Translations under genes and position numbers: made by a program
In this document: positions 49,601 through 61,000 of the stretch, piece after piece
Numbering within the stretch: the first letter of the stretch is position 1
Layout: each line of letters begins with the position of its first letter
The notes under the pieces: model-generated
Database searches by the model: none
What the model was told of the DNA's origin: nothing
The model's input: only the letters and a program-made list of their open reading frames with translations
Assembly (NCBI GenBank): GCA_030685235.1
Contig: MU839091.1
Span: 372,001 to 436,000, forward strand
Origin: Copromyces sp. CBS 386.78
Taxonomy: Eukaryota > Ascomycota > Sordariomycetes > Sordariales > Sordariaceae
Direction of reading: 5' to 3'
Length of the DNA stretch: 64,000 bases

Positions 49601-52600
49601 GACCCCGGAACGGGATCCTCAGTCGACACCCTCCCAACTCGAAGCTCTGGGAGTCCATTCGGATGGGTTTCCATTCCCGTCTCTTGACCAAAGACCAAAA
49701 AGCACGCTATCAGATCCCCAGCTATCGCCCTGGCCGGTAGTATCGAACGAACTCCTCTCCGATGGCCTCGTTCCCGACGGAAATGTAGCACGGCGATAAG
49801 TTTGTGACATCGAAGCTCGGGTCCGAATTGCTACCTACATGACACTTTACCATGTGCTACACGTTGAGACAGTGGCCAACAGATTCACTGGCACTTTACA
49901 ACACCGCAACCGTACTTATCCACCTGCCTATCATACACTCTGCGCGTCTTTGCTGTAAGGCACATGTTTTCTGGGCACATGAGTACTCTACTCTGCATCA
50001 AAAAATGCAGAATACCATATTCGGCTTTGTCCCCTACAGCCTCTGACCCATGGACTGGAACGGGGACTGGTGGCCCATCAAAATTCTGGTTCCAAGGCGT
50101 TCTTGGAGGAAAAGGAGGGGAAGTTTTCCATGGTGCATAGAGTCACGATAAGGAATCAACCGAGTTTCTTCCCGGCCCGTCAACCCTTACCCTGCTCCCA
50201 TTCGTCGCCCTGGAATCTTTCAATTTGGGTACAGATGCATCAGCAAGAAAGCTCACTTGCACCTACTCGTCACGAATCCTTCCGAGCCTAAGTGGAGTTA
50301 GGACAGGTTAGGTCTACCAACTCGGCTTATTCCTATGCCGAAGATTCTCTCATTGTTCTCCCAAAGATCGACAGGGCATATGCTCCGGATATCAGTCTGG
50401 TGGTTCTGGACTCCAAGCACATCGACCTTGGTCCGAGTCCTTACATGTGTAGGGACACGATATGCTGGTCGTACAACTGATATTCTATGCAGCCATCTAC
50501 TTCAACACGTAAAGGTGTATACACCGTCATCTGGACCACGACAACTCAATGGACGGGTATCCTCCCGATAGCAGCCTTACCGTATGTATAAGCATACCAA
50601 ACTTTGATGTGAATGTAACATGTCACCCAATGAGCGTATTCGCACCACAGTGCTGCTGTCAAGATACAGGAACTACATACCAACAACGAAGAACCCTGAG
50701 AATAGTTGTGCTTTGCTGTTGGTGGACAATAGGGAAAGGGGGACAGACCCAACTTCAACAGTACCCGTTGTCTCAGACAAAGGTGCATGGCCGGAAGCCA
50801 TCTGACAGGAAAAAACAAACGGCAACCCCATAATAGAGAAATCAATGGCCAACTAGACAGCTATGAAGTCGCATCCCGAGACAACGCGTTGTAAGTACTT
50901 GCATACCCATTCAATATACACATCCAAAATCACACCGGTTGTGATACAATCATGATCCTTGCTCATGCCCAGCGAAGTTTTGTAGTTGAATATTTGTTGA
51001 CACTCCCAAAGGAATGCGCTTTTCTAAATCGGAAAACTCTCCGAGCTAATGTTTTTCCTATTAACATAGTCCACTATAAATTCCTTTACCCATCTCGTCT
51101 ATTCATACATCAATCCATACAACCTCCACTGAGCATGTAATACACAGTACGTATATAAGGTAGCAACAAAAACAATCCAATAGAGTGGCCTTGAATTACT
51201 CTCAATGGGACCTTCCAGGTATTGTGCCCCTGCTCCCCCTGCCTCTATTTTTGCAAGTCCCGTGATGATCCCCCGCACTATCGTAATGCGGCTGTTAGTA
51301 CCTCCAGAAGGGAAGCAGCCGCGGAAAGCAACCACACAACAAACCTTGGGTGAGAAAAGCAGACATCCGCTCCACCAAGACCATCATCACCACTGCTGAT
51401 TTTCCTGTTGGCACCAAGGTTCTACACTAGAACTAGGTACAGTCTAGCCAAGCAAATCCGGACACCTGGGAGTTCACACAACTCCTGCTTTCTCTTTCCA
51501 TTCCCGTCCTCCGGGCTTGTCCTGGTTCGAAAGCACATGCATATGTATATATCTACATATGCTATCAGCCACACCCTAGTTTCGGCCGAGTTTACCATCT
51601 GACGATGAACGATATGCCCTTCTCCGCCACATAGCACTAAGCATCCCGGGCAAGTTTTCCGTGTTCATATTAGCAACCCCCAGTCCTATCCAAGTCCAGT
51701 CAGTATCACGGTCGGTACTACATATCACATTTCATCATACCCGTTCGGACAGCGGCAGCTGCCGCTTTGCTTCTTCTTTTACCGAATGTCTGGGGTACAG
51801 TAGCAAAGACAAGGAGACCCAAAAAAAATTCGACCTTTTGGACGTCTTTCCGTCCACCTCCAGTCCCTCTTCCTTGCTAGTCTGACCTGTCGGTTTCCAT
51901 GTAAACCACCATTATCAGCAGGCTTATGGACCTTCACCAGTCACCCATCAACGCCAGCAATCGCTTTGTCTCCGAGAAAACCAAACAATTTCTTGCGTAT
52001 TACCCCATACCGCCCATTGTCTTGCTTGTCCAGCGCGGGGGTCCCCTTACATATGAGCGAGTGTAGGTTGGTAGCGTATACCCGCGCTTGATCGGATGCC
52101 TACCTCTCTGCTTTATGACAAGATTCGGAAACATACACGCTATATGAAATATAGTGTGTGTTCAAAGAGCAAAGAAACAACATAAAGCATATTGAGCAAC
52201 AACTGAAGTATAGTAATGTGCTAAAGTGAACAGCCTGCCAGCTTTTCAAGACTTCAACCTACCTTCAGCTTCCCATACTTCTGCCCAGCATCTCTGCTCC
52301 CGTGATTTATCTCGCTTCCCTCGCTACCGACCTCCCGGGATGGCTTTGCCCTGCCTTTCGGGGATGTTTCTGATCTTAGGATTCCTGTGCCACATGCAAG
52401 CCCCCCTTCCTCATCGAGACACGTTAACCGAATCACAGCTTGATCACTTTCGTATCACTTTTTTCGTTCTTTTTTCTTCCGAGAACAATGAGGGGAAGCG
52501 AAAGCCAAGACATCACGATCTTTGATCTCACGTGCTTTTGCAGACCGCTTCCGCTTCCGCTTCCCGCTGGGACTATTTCCCGTTACCGCTGCCGTTGCCC

Positions 52601-53083
52601 CTGCGGGAACAGGCGAGCCCAGTCTGCGATGACTACTGTGGGTTGAAATGTTTTAAAGTCAAGCGTGACGATAATGTGAGAGGGGACGAAGTCGTAACTT
52701 CTATGGAACTCTCCGATCTCGTGGGTGGTCGTGCGGATGCGAGAGGGCAGGAGGAAGAGATCTACAATGTCACTTCCCTTATTGGACAAACTTCCTTGCT
52801 TGAAACCTGGCAGCAGGCACGTCTCTATACGTAGTGTAACACGCAGGTTGGCAGTGAAAGAGCTGGGTCTGGCCAGCCGATCATTCAACTTCAAAACACC
52901 AACCGGTTCTGGCTCCGAATATTACCTTATGGAAGCCTGGCATGGAGGACGAGGAAGAATCCAGACCAACAAAATTCTTGGTACGGAATTATCAACCAAG
53001 AGCCTATTTGCTCGAAAACGAAGAGTGGGAGAGTCGCGATTATCGATCTCTTGTTTCGTTTCGATCGATCTCGTGTTGTATCC

Positions 53084-53141
53084 CTCCTCCTCCTCCTCCT
53101 CCTCCTCCTCCTCTTCCTCCTCCTCCTCCTCCTCCTCCTCC
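53084..53141. repeat. (CTC/TCC)n trinucleotide microsatellite
   Basis: Fifty-eight bases are almost pure CTC repeat with a single TTC interruption, followed by three AAGTCC-like units. Frames through it read poly-Ser, poly-Leu/Pro or poly-Glu and are not supported as coding. Confidence 0.9.
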
Positions 53142-53941
53142 AAGTCCAAGTCCAAGCCTGCCCCGTTGTCCCGGTCTCATCACCTGGTGGTAACTGTTGC
53201 TTGTCAGCCATCACTCACTTGCTCGTTTCAGTGTCAATCTGTCAATCTTATTTTACCCTACACTCGTGACTGTCCAGCGATGTTCGGTGATGTGCAAATT
53301 GATGTGTAAATCACCCGCCTTCGTTCCTGCGGTAGTACCGAGACCAAATTGTATCGGGCTATGACGACAAAATATGTATGGGGGCTGATCAACGTCTTAT
53401 TCATTGTCGTACATGAAGGTTAACATTTCCTGTTTGAGTTTCTGTTATTGGTCTACGAAAGGAGACACATATCCCTACATGGATTTAGTTATGAGTCATG
53501 ATGTTTGGAGCAATACATGGGTTTAAGCTCATGACTATCATTCAAGTGCCCATCAAGTCTTGGTGTTGAAGTACTTCGTCCGCCTTCATCCACGAAATTA
53601 GGAATGAACGACGACCTGAGTCAAATTCCGAGGTTCCTATATGTACATCAATAGGTAAAGCGTGTCTTGTCGAAGAAAAATGGTTCAACCCAAAATCGAT
53701 GACAGTGACAAAGTGAACTCCGCGGTGAAGACGAACTAGGTCATGTAATTAAGTCTAGCATCCCCGTCTATACAGAAATGCGTAGTGAAACGTCCTGCGC
53801 AAATTCATTCTTTTCATCAACTCCCTTTTAAGCCCACCATATTTGTCTTCTATTTCCTTCCCTTCATCACCATCACTTCACGATTTTATCTCTCTTCGCT
53901 TTAGTCTCCTTCTTGTATTCTCTTATCCCTTCACTCCCTCC

Positions 53942-54367
53942 TCACCGTCTCCTCACCCCCTCCTCACCCCCCAATGTATTCCCCGGAAACACCCTCAGAA
54001 TATCCTCAAAGCTCGGCGATTGCTCTGACCACCTGTCATAAGGATTTGTCGTTGTTGTTGTCGTTGTCGTTGCTGTGCTTCCGCTTCCGCTTCCAGCCCT
54101 ACACCCTGTAATGCCATCCCTCAACAGACTCGGGTCCGTTTTCGTCTTTTTCTTCTTCCAGAAAGTCGCGCTCCTGGAACTACTACCAGATTTTGAAGAT
54201 CTGGAAGACGACAATGAGGAGGAGGAGATAACGGATGATGATGACGAGGACGAGGATCTGAAAAAGGAAGAGGCGGATGACGTCTTCATCTTGACAGTTA
54301 ACCTCCCGGTTTCTATAGCGGATGAGAAGCCGGGAGGTGGCGGGGAGCCGTCTCGGATTGGTGCCAT
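53942..54367 (-). CDS. Possible small Ser-rich hypothetical protein
   Basis: This single 141-codon frame starts MAPIRDGSPPPPGFSS. It has a long Ser-rich middle with a basic patch (FWKKKKTKTD), then a Thr run, and the ordered-looking end NPYDRWSEQSPSFEDILRVF. That tail is the main reason to think it is real. The 3' end is uncertain: a GTGAGG donor-like word at the GNTLGG codons is followed by further GTGAGGAG copies, so the last residues may be intronic. The opposite strand carries an overlapping 143-codon acidic frame, and I judge the minus strand more likely. It lies downstream of lag1 on the same strand. Function unknown. Confidence 0.4.
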   Translation of the reverse strand: MAPIRDGSPPPPGFSSAIETGRLTVKMKTSSASSFFRSSSSSSSSVISSSSLSSSRSSKSGSSSRSATFWKKKKTKTDPSLLRDGITGCRAGSGSGSTATTTTTTTTNPYDRWSEQSPSFEDILRVFPGNTLGGEEGVRRR

Positions 54368-55533
54368 GTTTGCTTTGACTGCTGGCGTGATTGTTGCTGT
54401 TATGGTTCTGGCTCAGTTCCCGGGCAAGTTCTTGCTGGTGGTTTGGCGGTCCCGTTCGGTCGTGCCGTGTCGCGGATGTCGAGCTTCGTTCTGCTGGGTT
54501 GGGTAGTCGATGCTGCTGGTACTGGGATCAGAGTTGATTGTTTAATAGCCAGGCTGGTAGTTGACAAGACTTACACAAACTTCGTTCTTCTTGCTTGCCC
54601 TCTTGGTTCGTGGCTCCCTTCCTACTGTGATGAATCACACATTCGACACGATGCCATTTCGTCGTTTACTTCCCCGGTACTCCTCCGCGTCAGGTAAAGG
54701 AAATTCTTCAACCACCGCCATTACGCTGACGTTGGGAGTCGAAATTGAAGAAGCCGGCTGTCATGGACCTAGAGACGTGAACGGATCATGAAGTTCAATG
54801 TACGTAAGAAGGTCAATATATATATCATCACAGCCCAACGGGCGGCCCGGACCGATGGATGTGCGTGACTGTTACAAGTCATCCGGATTGGGTTGTCTTT
54901 GTCACTTCAGTCTTGGGCCGATTCTGTGACTGAGCATGTGTAAGGCGCTTCTTGGAAGCCTTGGAAGTCCGTGTTGTTTCTAACACCTCTCCACACGGGC
55001 ACTATGCGTTACGTAAACCAAGCAGCCAAGCGTGGATGGTTGTTTCCACGTTGTTTATTTACTTACCCCTATTCGTCCTTTTACATAATGTGGCAATGCT
55101 CAAGAGGTACCGCCGCTTGCGAGGGGAAGGGAGCATGACCAAGTACTGATCAACCATTCGTATTAACTTTTTTGATGCACACAAGATGTGCGAGTATCAT
55201 TTCTTTCTTGACGCCTTCCTCTCCTGCCCCTTTCTATTCCCTTTCCCAACCCTTCCCAGATATTCATATGGTATGCAATTCGTCTCCATGCCGTTACAGC
55301 TGATATACCTCGTCTTTTCATTTCCACCTCTTCTTTTTCATATACAAACGTGATGGGGGAAAGACGTAAAAAATATCCCGCGGTAGTGTAAGTAGATAGA
55401 TATAACTGCACATCATACATCACCACCCTAAACCTCCCATTATAGTTGACTCTAATACATGCTCATATCGGTAATGATAACAGAAATATGCCCACTCCCC
55501 CGACCAATCTACCTCTTGGTGGTAGATAGAGCC
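54368..55533. other. Intergenic region
   Basis: About 1.2 kb lies between the possible Ser-rich gene and the lag1 stop. I see no supported gene in it. Confidence 0.5.
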
Positions 55534-56992
55534 TTAGTCAAAAGACTTGACATCATTCTGGTTTCCAACCTCCTCTTCCAAGTCCGACTCATCATCGCTG
55601 CGGTCATCCTTGGCAACCTTATGGACAACGAAGCGGTAGGCGATGCGGATGATGAAGAACAGCCAGAAGAGGTTGAGGGCCTGGAGGGACCCGAGCAGGG
55701 TGAGCGTGATGGCGAAGGAGATGTTGCACTTGTACTGCTGAGTCTCCCAGTTGAGCTCGTAAGGGCCGATGGTCTTGAAGTCGGTGAAGAGGCTCCAGAG
55801 AATGCGCAAGTTGAGGTAGTGGCGCAGGTAGATCCACACGCACATGAAGGTGAAGTAGTAAGGGCCGGTGAGCGCGTGGTCGAGGTAGTTGAGAGTCTTG
55901 GATGTCTGGAAAAAACAAGGGAGTGGCAAAGGTTAGCAAATGCTGTGCACACTCTGACTTACGGGGCTGTGTTGGGCCAAGACTTACCGCCAGGAAGAAA
56001 TCACTGATATCGTGGGTGATGTAGACGGCAAGACCAATGTAGGTGAAGTGGAAGCGGTAGCTCAAGCCGATCAAGGCCAGGCTGACAATGTGATGGCAGA
56101 CCAACTCCCTGAAATCCTTGCGGGGCTTCTCCATTCCCAGGAGGAGCACGATGGCCTGCTGCGCCCAGTAGGCGGCCTGGAAGAGGTAGTAGAACTTGAA
56201 ACAAGCGATATGGGTCTTGTGCGGAAAGTTCTCGTACATGCCGACGGTGTTGAAGTACCAGACGGGGGTGCGGCTCATGACGTACATGCCAATGGGTCCC
56301 ATGATTCCAAAGTAGAGGGCGGTGTACATCTGTTCCATGTAACGAGCCTGCTTTCCGCGCGACTTGAGGCCGGCCCAGCGCGCCATGGGGCGCAGAACCT
56401 CCTGCATGATGAACTCGCGGGTGAAGGACAGAACGACGGTATAGAAAGACACAAAGGCAATATCCCAGGGACCCTTGCCGTATTGCGGAATCTCATCGGC
56501 GCTCGAGGTCGGCAGCTTGTACGAGAGGAAGATAAAGTGGTGGATCGGGTTGCTCTCGGTCGGGTTGATGGCGAAGAGAGTTAGGAACGCCGTCAGAAGG
56601 GCCAAGGGCAAGGCCCAGGTGTGCTTGATGGCATAGTTTCTGGCGCGGCGGAGGAGGGAGCGCGCCTTGCGCCGCTTGGAGAATTTCTTGCCTGGTGCCG
56701 CGGCGACCTCTTTGGAATCCTGTATGACAATCGCGGTCAGCTTCTCTTCTTGTTGCCCTGTTTGTCCCTCCGTGTCTGTGGCCGGGTGTTCAAGATGGGG
56801 CAGGTTTCGTACCTTCTGTGAGAGGGCAAGACTGGTGGCCAAGGCGGGTGCGCCAGTGTCACCGACGCGCAACGCTTGTCCAAGGCCGCTCGACTTTCTG
56901 CGGCGACGGGCTGCGGTAGCCTCGGAGTGTAATTGGCGGTCTGCCGCTGAGCTGAGCTCCGGAAACGGTTCTGATTTTGTCGAGGATGCCAT
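55534..56992 (-). CDS. lag1: Ceramide synthase (LAG1/LAC1 family, TLC domain)
   Basis: Three exons read leftward (56992-56813, 56719-55988, 55905-55534) give 427 residues, the expected size. The first intron (93 nt, GTACGA...CATACAG, branch AGCTGACC) is a multiple of three and stop-free. It can therefore be misread as coding, adding 31 residues beginning VRNLPHLEH. The second runs GTAAGT...TTCCAG. The TLC domain carries the catalytic Lag motif: ELVCHHIVSLALIG, with the adjacent His pair, then HFTYIGLAVYITHDISDFFLA and, after the second intron, KTLNYLDH. Several membrane spans are visible, from WALPLALLTAFLTLFAI on. The acidic C-terminus (DDESDLEEEVG) is a usual CK2-type tail. Role by family: N-acylation of sphingoid bases with acyl-CoA in the ER membrane, feeding GPI-anchor remodelling and sphingolipids. 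Confidence 0.95.
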
Positions 56993-58681
56993 GGTGGGCG
57001 GTGGGTAGCGGTGATAGTGGTGGATGGCTGGTCAGTCGGACAACCTCCGGGATGGAAGATGAAGAAGCGCAAGACTCGAGGGATTCCAAGTAACCAAAGG
57101 TCGTTGCTGCTTTTCTGTTCTCCTTCAAGCCGCAGTCAGACGCTGACTGTCTCTTTGGTTTGCGCCGAATCAGATGCCACGATAAGACGCCGAAGAAGTA
57201 GGAGTTCGCGTGCGCTCGTTCCACCGGCTGGTAAGCAAAAGGGAAAAAAAGAGGAGGGGGGAATTAAAACAAGAATAAGAGTAAGCTGCTGCTGCTGCTT
57301 CTGGTGTGCCCCTTTCTGGTAAGAGGTCTGCGGTCTACAGCAGCTAAGTAAGCTGCAAGCAAGCAAAGGCTAAACAGCACCGTGAAAGAAAGAAAAAGGA
57401 GTTTCTTGTGAAGAAGTCTGGAAAACAGAGCAAGAAGTGTTGCAAGGGGGCAATTGAGATTTTGAAGATGGTCTTGTTCTTTAGTTGGAGGGGGAGTGGC
57501 CTCAACAGTCGAGACGGGGGGTCTCTCCACGTATCGCTCAGCCGCGGGACGGAAGGCGGTAGGGACCACACCTCGAACGTCCTCAGCGTAGCGCCCAGGA
57601 TGGGCTCCATAAACGCAGGACTAGTCTAGGGGGCTGACATGACGCTAAAATGCTTCAACAGTCCCGACAACAACCATCGAAATTTCCCCTTTCAATGTTC
57701 GGGTCTTCCGCCGCGGCCGACCCCACAGACCGCTTGATTTGACCCTTGTTTCCACCGCAGCACCACCGTGACCCAAATTTGGGTGAAGTTGAAGGATGGC
57801 GCGTTCTCTTTCCCTTCCCCATCAGGTCAAAACGCCAAGCTCACCTCCTCGCTATTAGTCTCGCAAAAACGAATGGAACCGTCGTTGGTCTATTCTGGAA
57901 ACAGACTGGAGAGGCCGGATGATGAGAGGCCGCAGGGGCTTTTGTGCTGCCTTTCTGCTTCGAAGACCCGAGGCACGGGCTGGATTGGAGTCTCTGCAGG
58001 TCCCGTTAACGATGGGGAGGGTAACTCCAAAGGCTGCCGGGTCCGCACAACGCTGCTGACTGGCTGCATGACCTGCCGCTACCAATTATAGGTCTGAATA
58101 GTGCTATTACTGTACAGGCATTTATGAATATTCTGTAGCAGGTGGTTTGGTAGCAGAAAAGGGGTCCAGACATGCACGAAAGGGACTTCAATCAACGTCA
58201 TTCAGGCCATCATCGACGCCACTTGAACAAAATCCATCTCTTGGCATCACTCAGGAGTATTGAATAGGAGACAGGACCTAACAAGACAGCCCGACTTACC
58301 TTAATACACTGTACTTGTGAAAGTTAATTCATCCTTCACTGAGGGTAGCAATCGCAAAATGCCATCAAATCCAAAGTGAAAATGGACCATGGTAAACATC
58401 GAAGAGAATTACATATAAATATACATTCAAACATACAACATTAGAGATATCCTCTCCCTAACCCCTTCCGCGGGCCCCGATTATCCCGAGGGTGTTGCTG
58501 ACAATTGCATAAAGGCCAATGCCTCACCCAAATCCTCCCAACCTGAACGCCCTTTTTTGTGATCCTCGCTAGACGCCAAAACAGTGTAAATAACAAGTGG
58601 TATCTCCTATAGAAAAACGTAGAAACAATCCCAAAAAATGCCCCGAATAGACCGAAACGCATGCCAACCCGTGTGCCCGTG
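56993..58681. other. Intergenic region, lag1 5' side and palH 3' side
   Basis: About 1.7 kb lies between two minus-strand genes and presumably includes the lag1 promoter. No gene is supported. Confidence 0.5.
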
Positions 58682-61000
58682 TCAAGGAGACGGTGTCCTT
58701 GTCGAGTCGCTTCTGGCCGGTTGCTTACCCAGAGCTACTGTCGACGGTGACTGCAGCTGCGATGGTGCTCTGGCTGAGTCCTGCCGTGGGGGAGCTGGTA
58801 TCACCGTTACTGGCAGATGGTTATAACGGTTGTTGGTAAAAGAACCCTGAGTGACGATTGGACTGAGTCGTGGCCGCGACGTTTGCGCTGTGCTCATGCC
58901 GCTGCTTGCCGCTCGTGATGGAGGAAAGGAAGCTTGTGTTGGTGTTTGGGTCGCCTCTACCGCAGCCACCGTTCCCGAAGCGTTGCTATTCCGGCTTTCT
59001 TCCCTGGCTGTCCCCTCCCTTGATGACAGGTTGAGCTCCTCATCCTCACGAAGCTGGGCAAGAGCGGCGCCTCTTCGTGGCGGGGCAGGGATGACGGTTA
59101 CGGGCAAGTTGTTGGTATCCAGGGTCGGGCGGAACTTCTCGCGTAGCTTCTCCGCCTGGGTTGCTGCGAACTCCTCGACTCTAGCGCGGAGATCCCATCG
59201 AGAATTCTCATCACGCTGCATCTTGCTGCTTCCTCGTGGCTCCGAGCGCGTCACAATATCCCTGCTCGAAATCGCTGGAGCAAGTGCGTGCCACCTGCTT
59301 CCTGCCGATGGCGTTTCCGTTCCGATGTGGGAATTTTGCGTTGAGCGGGCATCTTGGGTAGGCGCCGAGCCAGGACTTGTGCTCCCGTAGTCTCTATGTC
59401 GACTAGAACCACGGCTCTCGCTTCTCGACAAACGCCCCATATTGTGTGTCGGCGGTGGCGTTCCATATGATGTTGGTTCTGTCATGGTATGATACCTGAC
59501 AGCGTATATAGTACTAGCGGCGCTAGTAGTGTCCGTCCGGCTCACAGGCGTGGCTGCCGGAGTTGGTCGCGCGGGCCATAATGGCGGTGGTCGGAACCGG
59601 GGGCTCTCGTCGTCGTTTGTAGTATCCGCCACCGGCGAACTTTCCTGGTTGGTCTCGCTTCTGGAGTCGTGCTCTGGCCGGTGCTTTAATGTCAAGTTGC
59701 TAATCTTTGGCCAAACATCGTACCTCGATCGGCTTGATCCGCCGCCTTTTTCACCCCTACCACTTTCGGTATCTTGCGAATCCGAACCGCCCGAACCCTT
59801 TCTCCTCCTCTTTGGCCAGACATGTTCCGACTGGGATGCATCGAGCATCTCGTCTCCATCGAATACTTCTCTTCCCAATATTCCGTCCTTCTTTTCTTCC
59901 CTTTCCAATGCTTCGATTCTTTCCACCCACTCCCACACAATGACACTAGCTGCTGCTGCACCCACCCATCTGACGTAGTCTCCCCAGCCCGCAAAATCGG
60001 GTTTCGATATATCGAGGATGAAGAACACAACAGGAACGAGAATGGAGAGCACGGACAGGACAGCCACGAGGATCATGTTCTTCATCAAGGGGTGGTAAAA
60101 CGCGTACCGCTTCTTCATCAGTGAGTAGTATAACACCCAAGCAGCATAGAGAACCCCTAGGGCGAGGGCGAACAGATAACTGAGGGCCGGCACGGCCTCG
60201 GTAAACTTGGGCCGTGTGACGTCGGAGCCATGGTACTTGAAGCTGTTGAGACATTGGAAAATGACATCTAACGTGATGAGTGCAAATGCCGTCCATTTGA
60301 TAATCACCTTTTCTCTCTGGCGTGGGAAAAGGCGAATTAGGGTTTGCGCTTGGGCGAGCCATAGGAAAGTGTTAGATATGATGCGGATGACTTTGAGCTC
60401 GGTCCCACCAAGAACATCTTCTTGTAGTTGTTGGGCATTTTGCGTCCCCCAGGAATACTGGAGCTCGGCGACGCGAAACGTAGCTGCGTTGGCGATGGTC
60501 AGTGAGATGGCGACCGCGAGAGCTGCAACTTTCTGCAACCAAGGACGTCCGCCGATACTGGTGCCGCCGCCGCCGTTCGTGAACCCCTTACGTCCCAGAA
60601 CAACCACTCCGCCATCGAGAAAGGACCTGGGGGTGATAAAGAGCATGATAACCAAGGTATATGCGATAATCGTCGTCGCCGCAAGGGCGTAGACTTGGGG
60701 AAATGTCGACGCATAGAACGGATCATGGAAGTCCGAAAAGTGGGGGTCGTCATCTGTCTTCAGCCCCATGCTGCTACCTCGAGTCCCAGCAATGATGTTC
60801 GGAACGGAACGAATGGTGAGGCCGCAGGATGGTAATTTGAAGGCGGCCGGACCACTAAGCGTGATGATGTCGCCGTTCGGCAGTTGGAGAATGCCTCCTT
60901 CGGGGAGGTTGAAAGAAGCGCAGTTGAGAGCATTGTTGACGGCCCCGGCGGTAGATGTCGGATCGGCCGTCGGGTCGCTGAAGAGCTGTCGCGGTTCCAT
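58682..61000 (-). CDS. palH: PalH/Rim21 ambient-pH sensor, seven-transmembrane
   Basis: A single exon of 772 residues. The first 100 residues are extracytoplasmic-looking with two Cys (LNCASF, LPSCGL). They are followed by seven hydrophobic spans, beginning VYALAATTIIAYTLVIMLFI (about 102-122) and ending VGAAAASVIVWEW (about 345-360). The segment VERIEALEREEKKDG with ILGREVFDGDEM directly after span seven is, from my knowledge of the family, the conserved PalH juxtamembrane motif. The remaining 390 residues are a Ser/Pro/Arg-rich cytosolic tail. Twice this tail contains the word LPVTVIPAPPR. Role by family: plasma-membrane pH sensor that, with PalF arrestin, triggers ESCRT-linked proteolytic activation of PacC at alkaline pH. 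The start is the most upstream ATG in frame. No introns were needed. Confidence 0.9.
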   Translation of the reverse strand: MEPRQLFSDPTADPTSTAGAVNNALNCASFNLPEGGILQLPNGDIITLSGPAAFKLPSCGLTIRSVPNIIAGTRGSSMGLKTDDDPHFSDFHDPFYASTFPQVYALAATTIIAYTLVIMLFITPRSFLDGGVVVLGRKGFTNGGGGTSIGGRPWLQKVAALAVAISLTIANAATFRVAELQYSWGTQNAQQLQEDVLGGTELKVIRIISNTFLWLAQAQTLIRLFPRQREKVIIKWTAFALITLDVIFQCLNSFKYHGSDVTRPKFTEAVPALSYLFALALGVLYAAWVLYYSLMKKRYAFYHPLMKNMILVAVLSVLSILVPVVFFILDISKPDFAGWGDYVRWVGAAAASVIVWEWVERIEALEREEKKDGILGREVFDGDEMLDASQSEHVWPKRRRKGSGGSDSQDTESGRGEKGGGSSRSRYDVWPKISNLTLKHRPEHDSRSETNQESSPVADTTNDDESPRFRPPPLWPARPTPAATPVSRTDTTSAASTIYAVRYHTMTEPTSYGTPPPTHNMGRLSRSESRGSSRHRDYGSTSPGSAPTQDARSTQNSHIGTETPSAGSRWHALAPAISSRDIVTRSEPRGSSKMQRDENSRWDLRARVEEFAATQAEKLREKFRPTLDTNNLPVTVIPAPPRRGAALAQLREDEELNLSSREGTAREESRNSNASGTVAAVEATQTPTQASFPPSRAASSGMSTAQTSRPRLSPIVTQGSFTNNRYNHLPVTVIPAPPRQDSARAPSQLQSPSTVALGKQPARSDSTRTPSP

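Larger units (their letters stand above)
43501..53941. other. Roughly 10.4 kb gene-poor region
   Basis: I found no spliced or unspliced coding frame with recognisable motifs. The longest ATG frame is 219 codons (47017-47676, minus). The stretch holds a CA microsatellite (45353-45370), T16 (46426-46441), a 12-bp tandem triplication (about 46581-46614), a TCC microsatellite (53084-53141) and clusters of GGTACC/TAGGTA words (about 44910-45010 and 45630-45750). It may contain promoter sequence for the ABC transporter (left part), non-coding transcripts, or short lineage-specific genes that sequence alone does not reveal. Confidence 0.4.

Noticed and set aside
52725..53309. 194-codon frame with poly-Ser
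   Set aside because: Its length comes from the TCC microsatellite. The other frames through it are equally open, and there is no recognisable domain.
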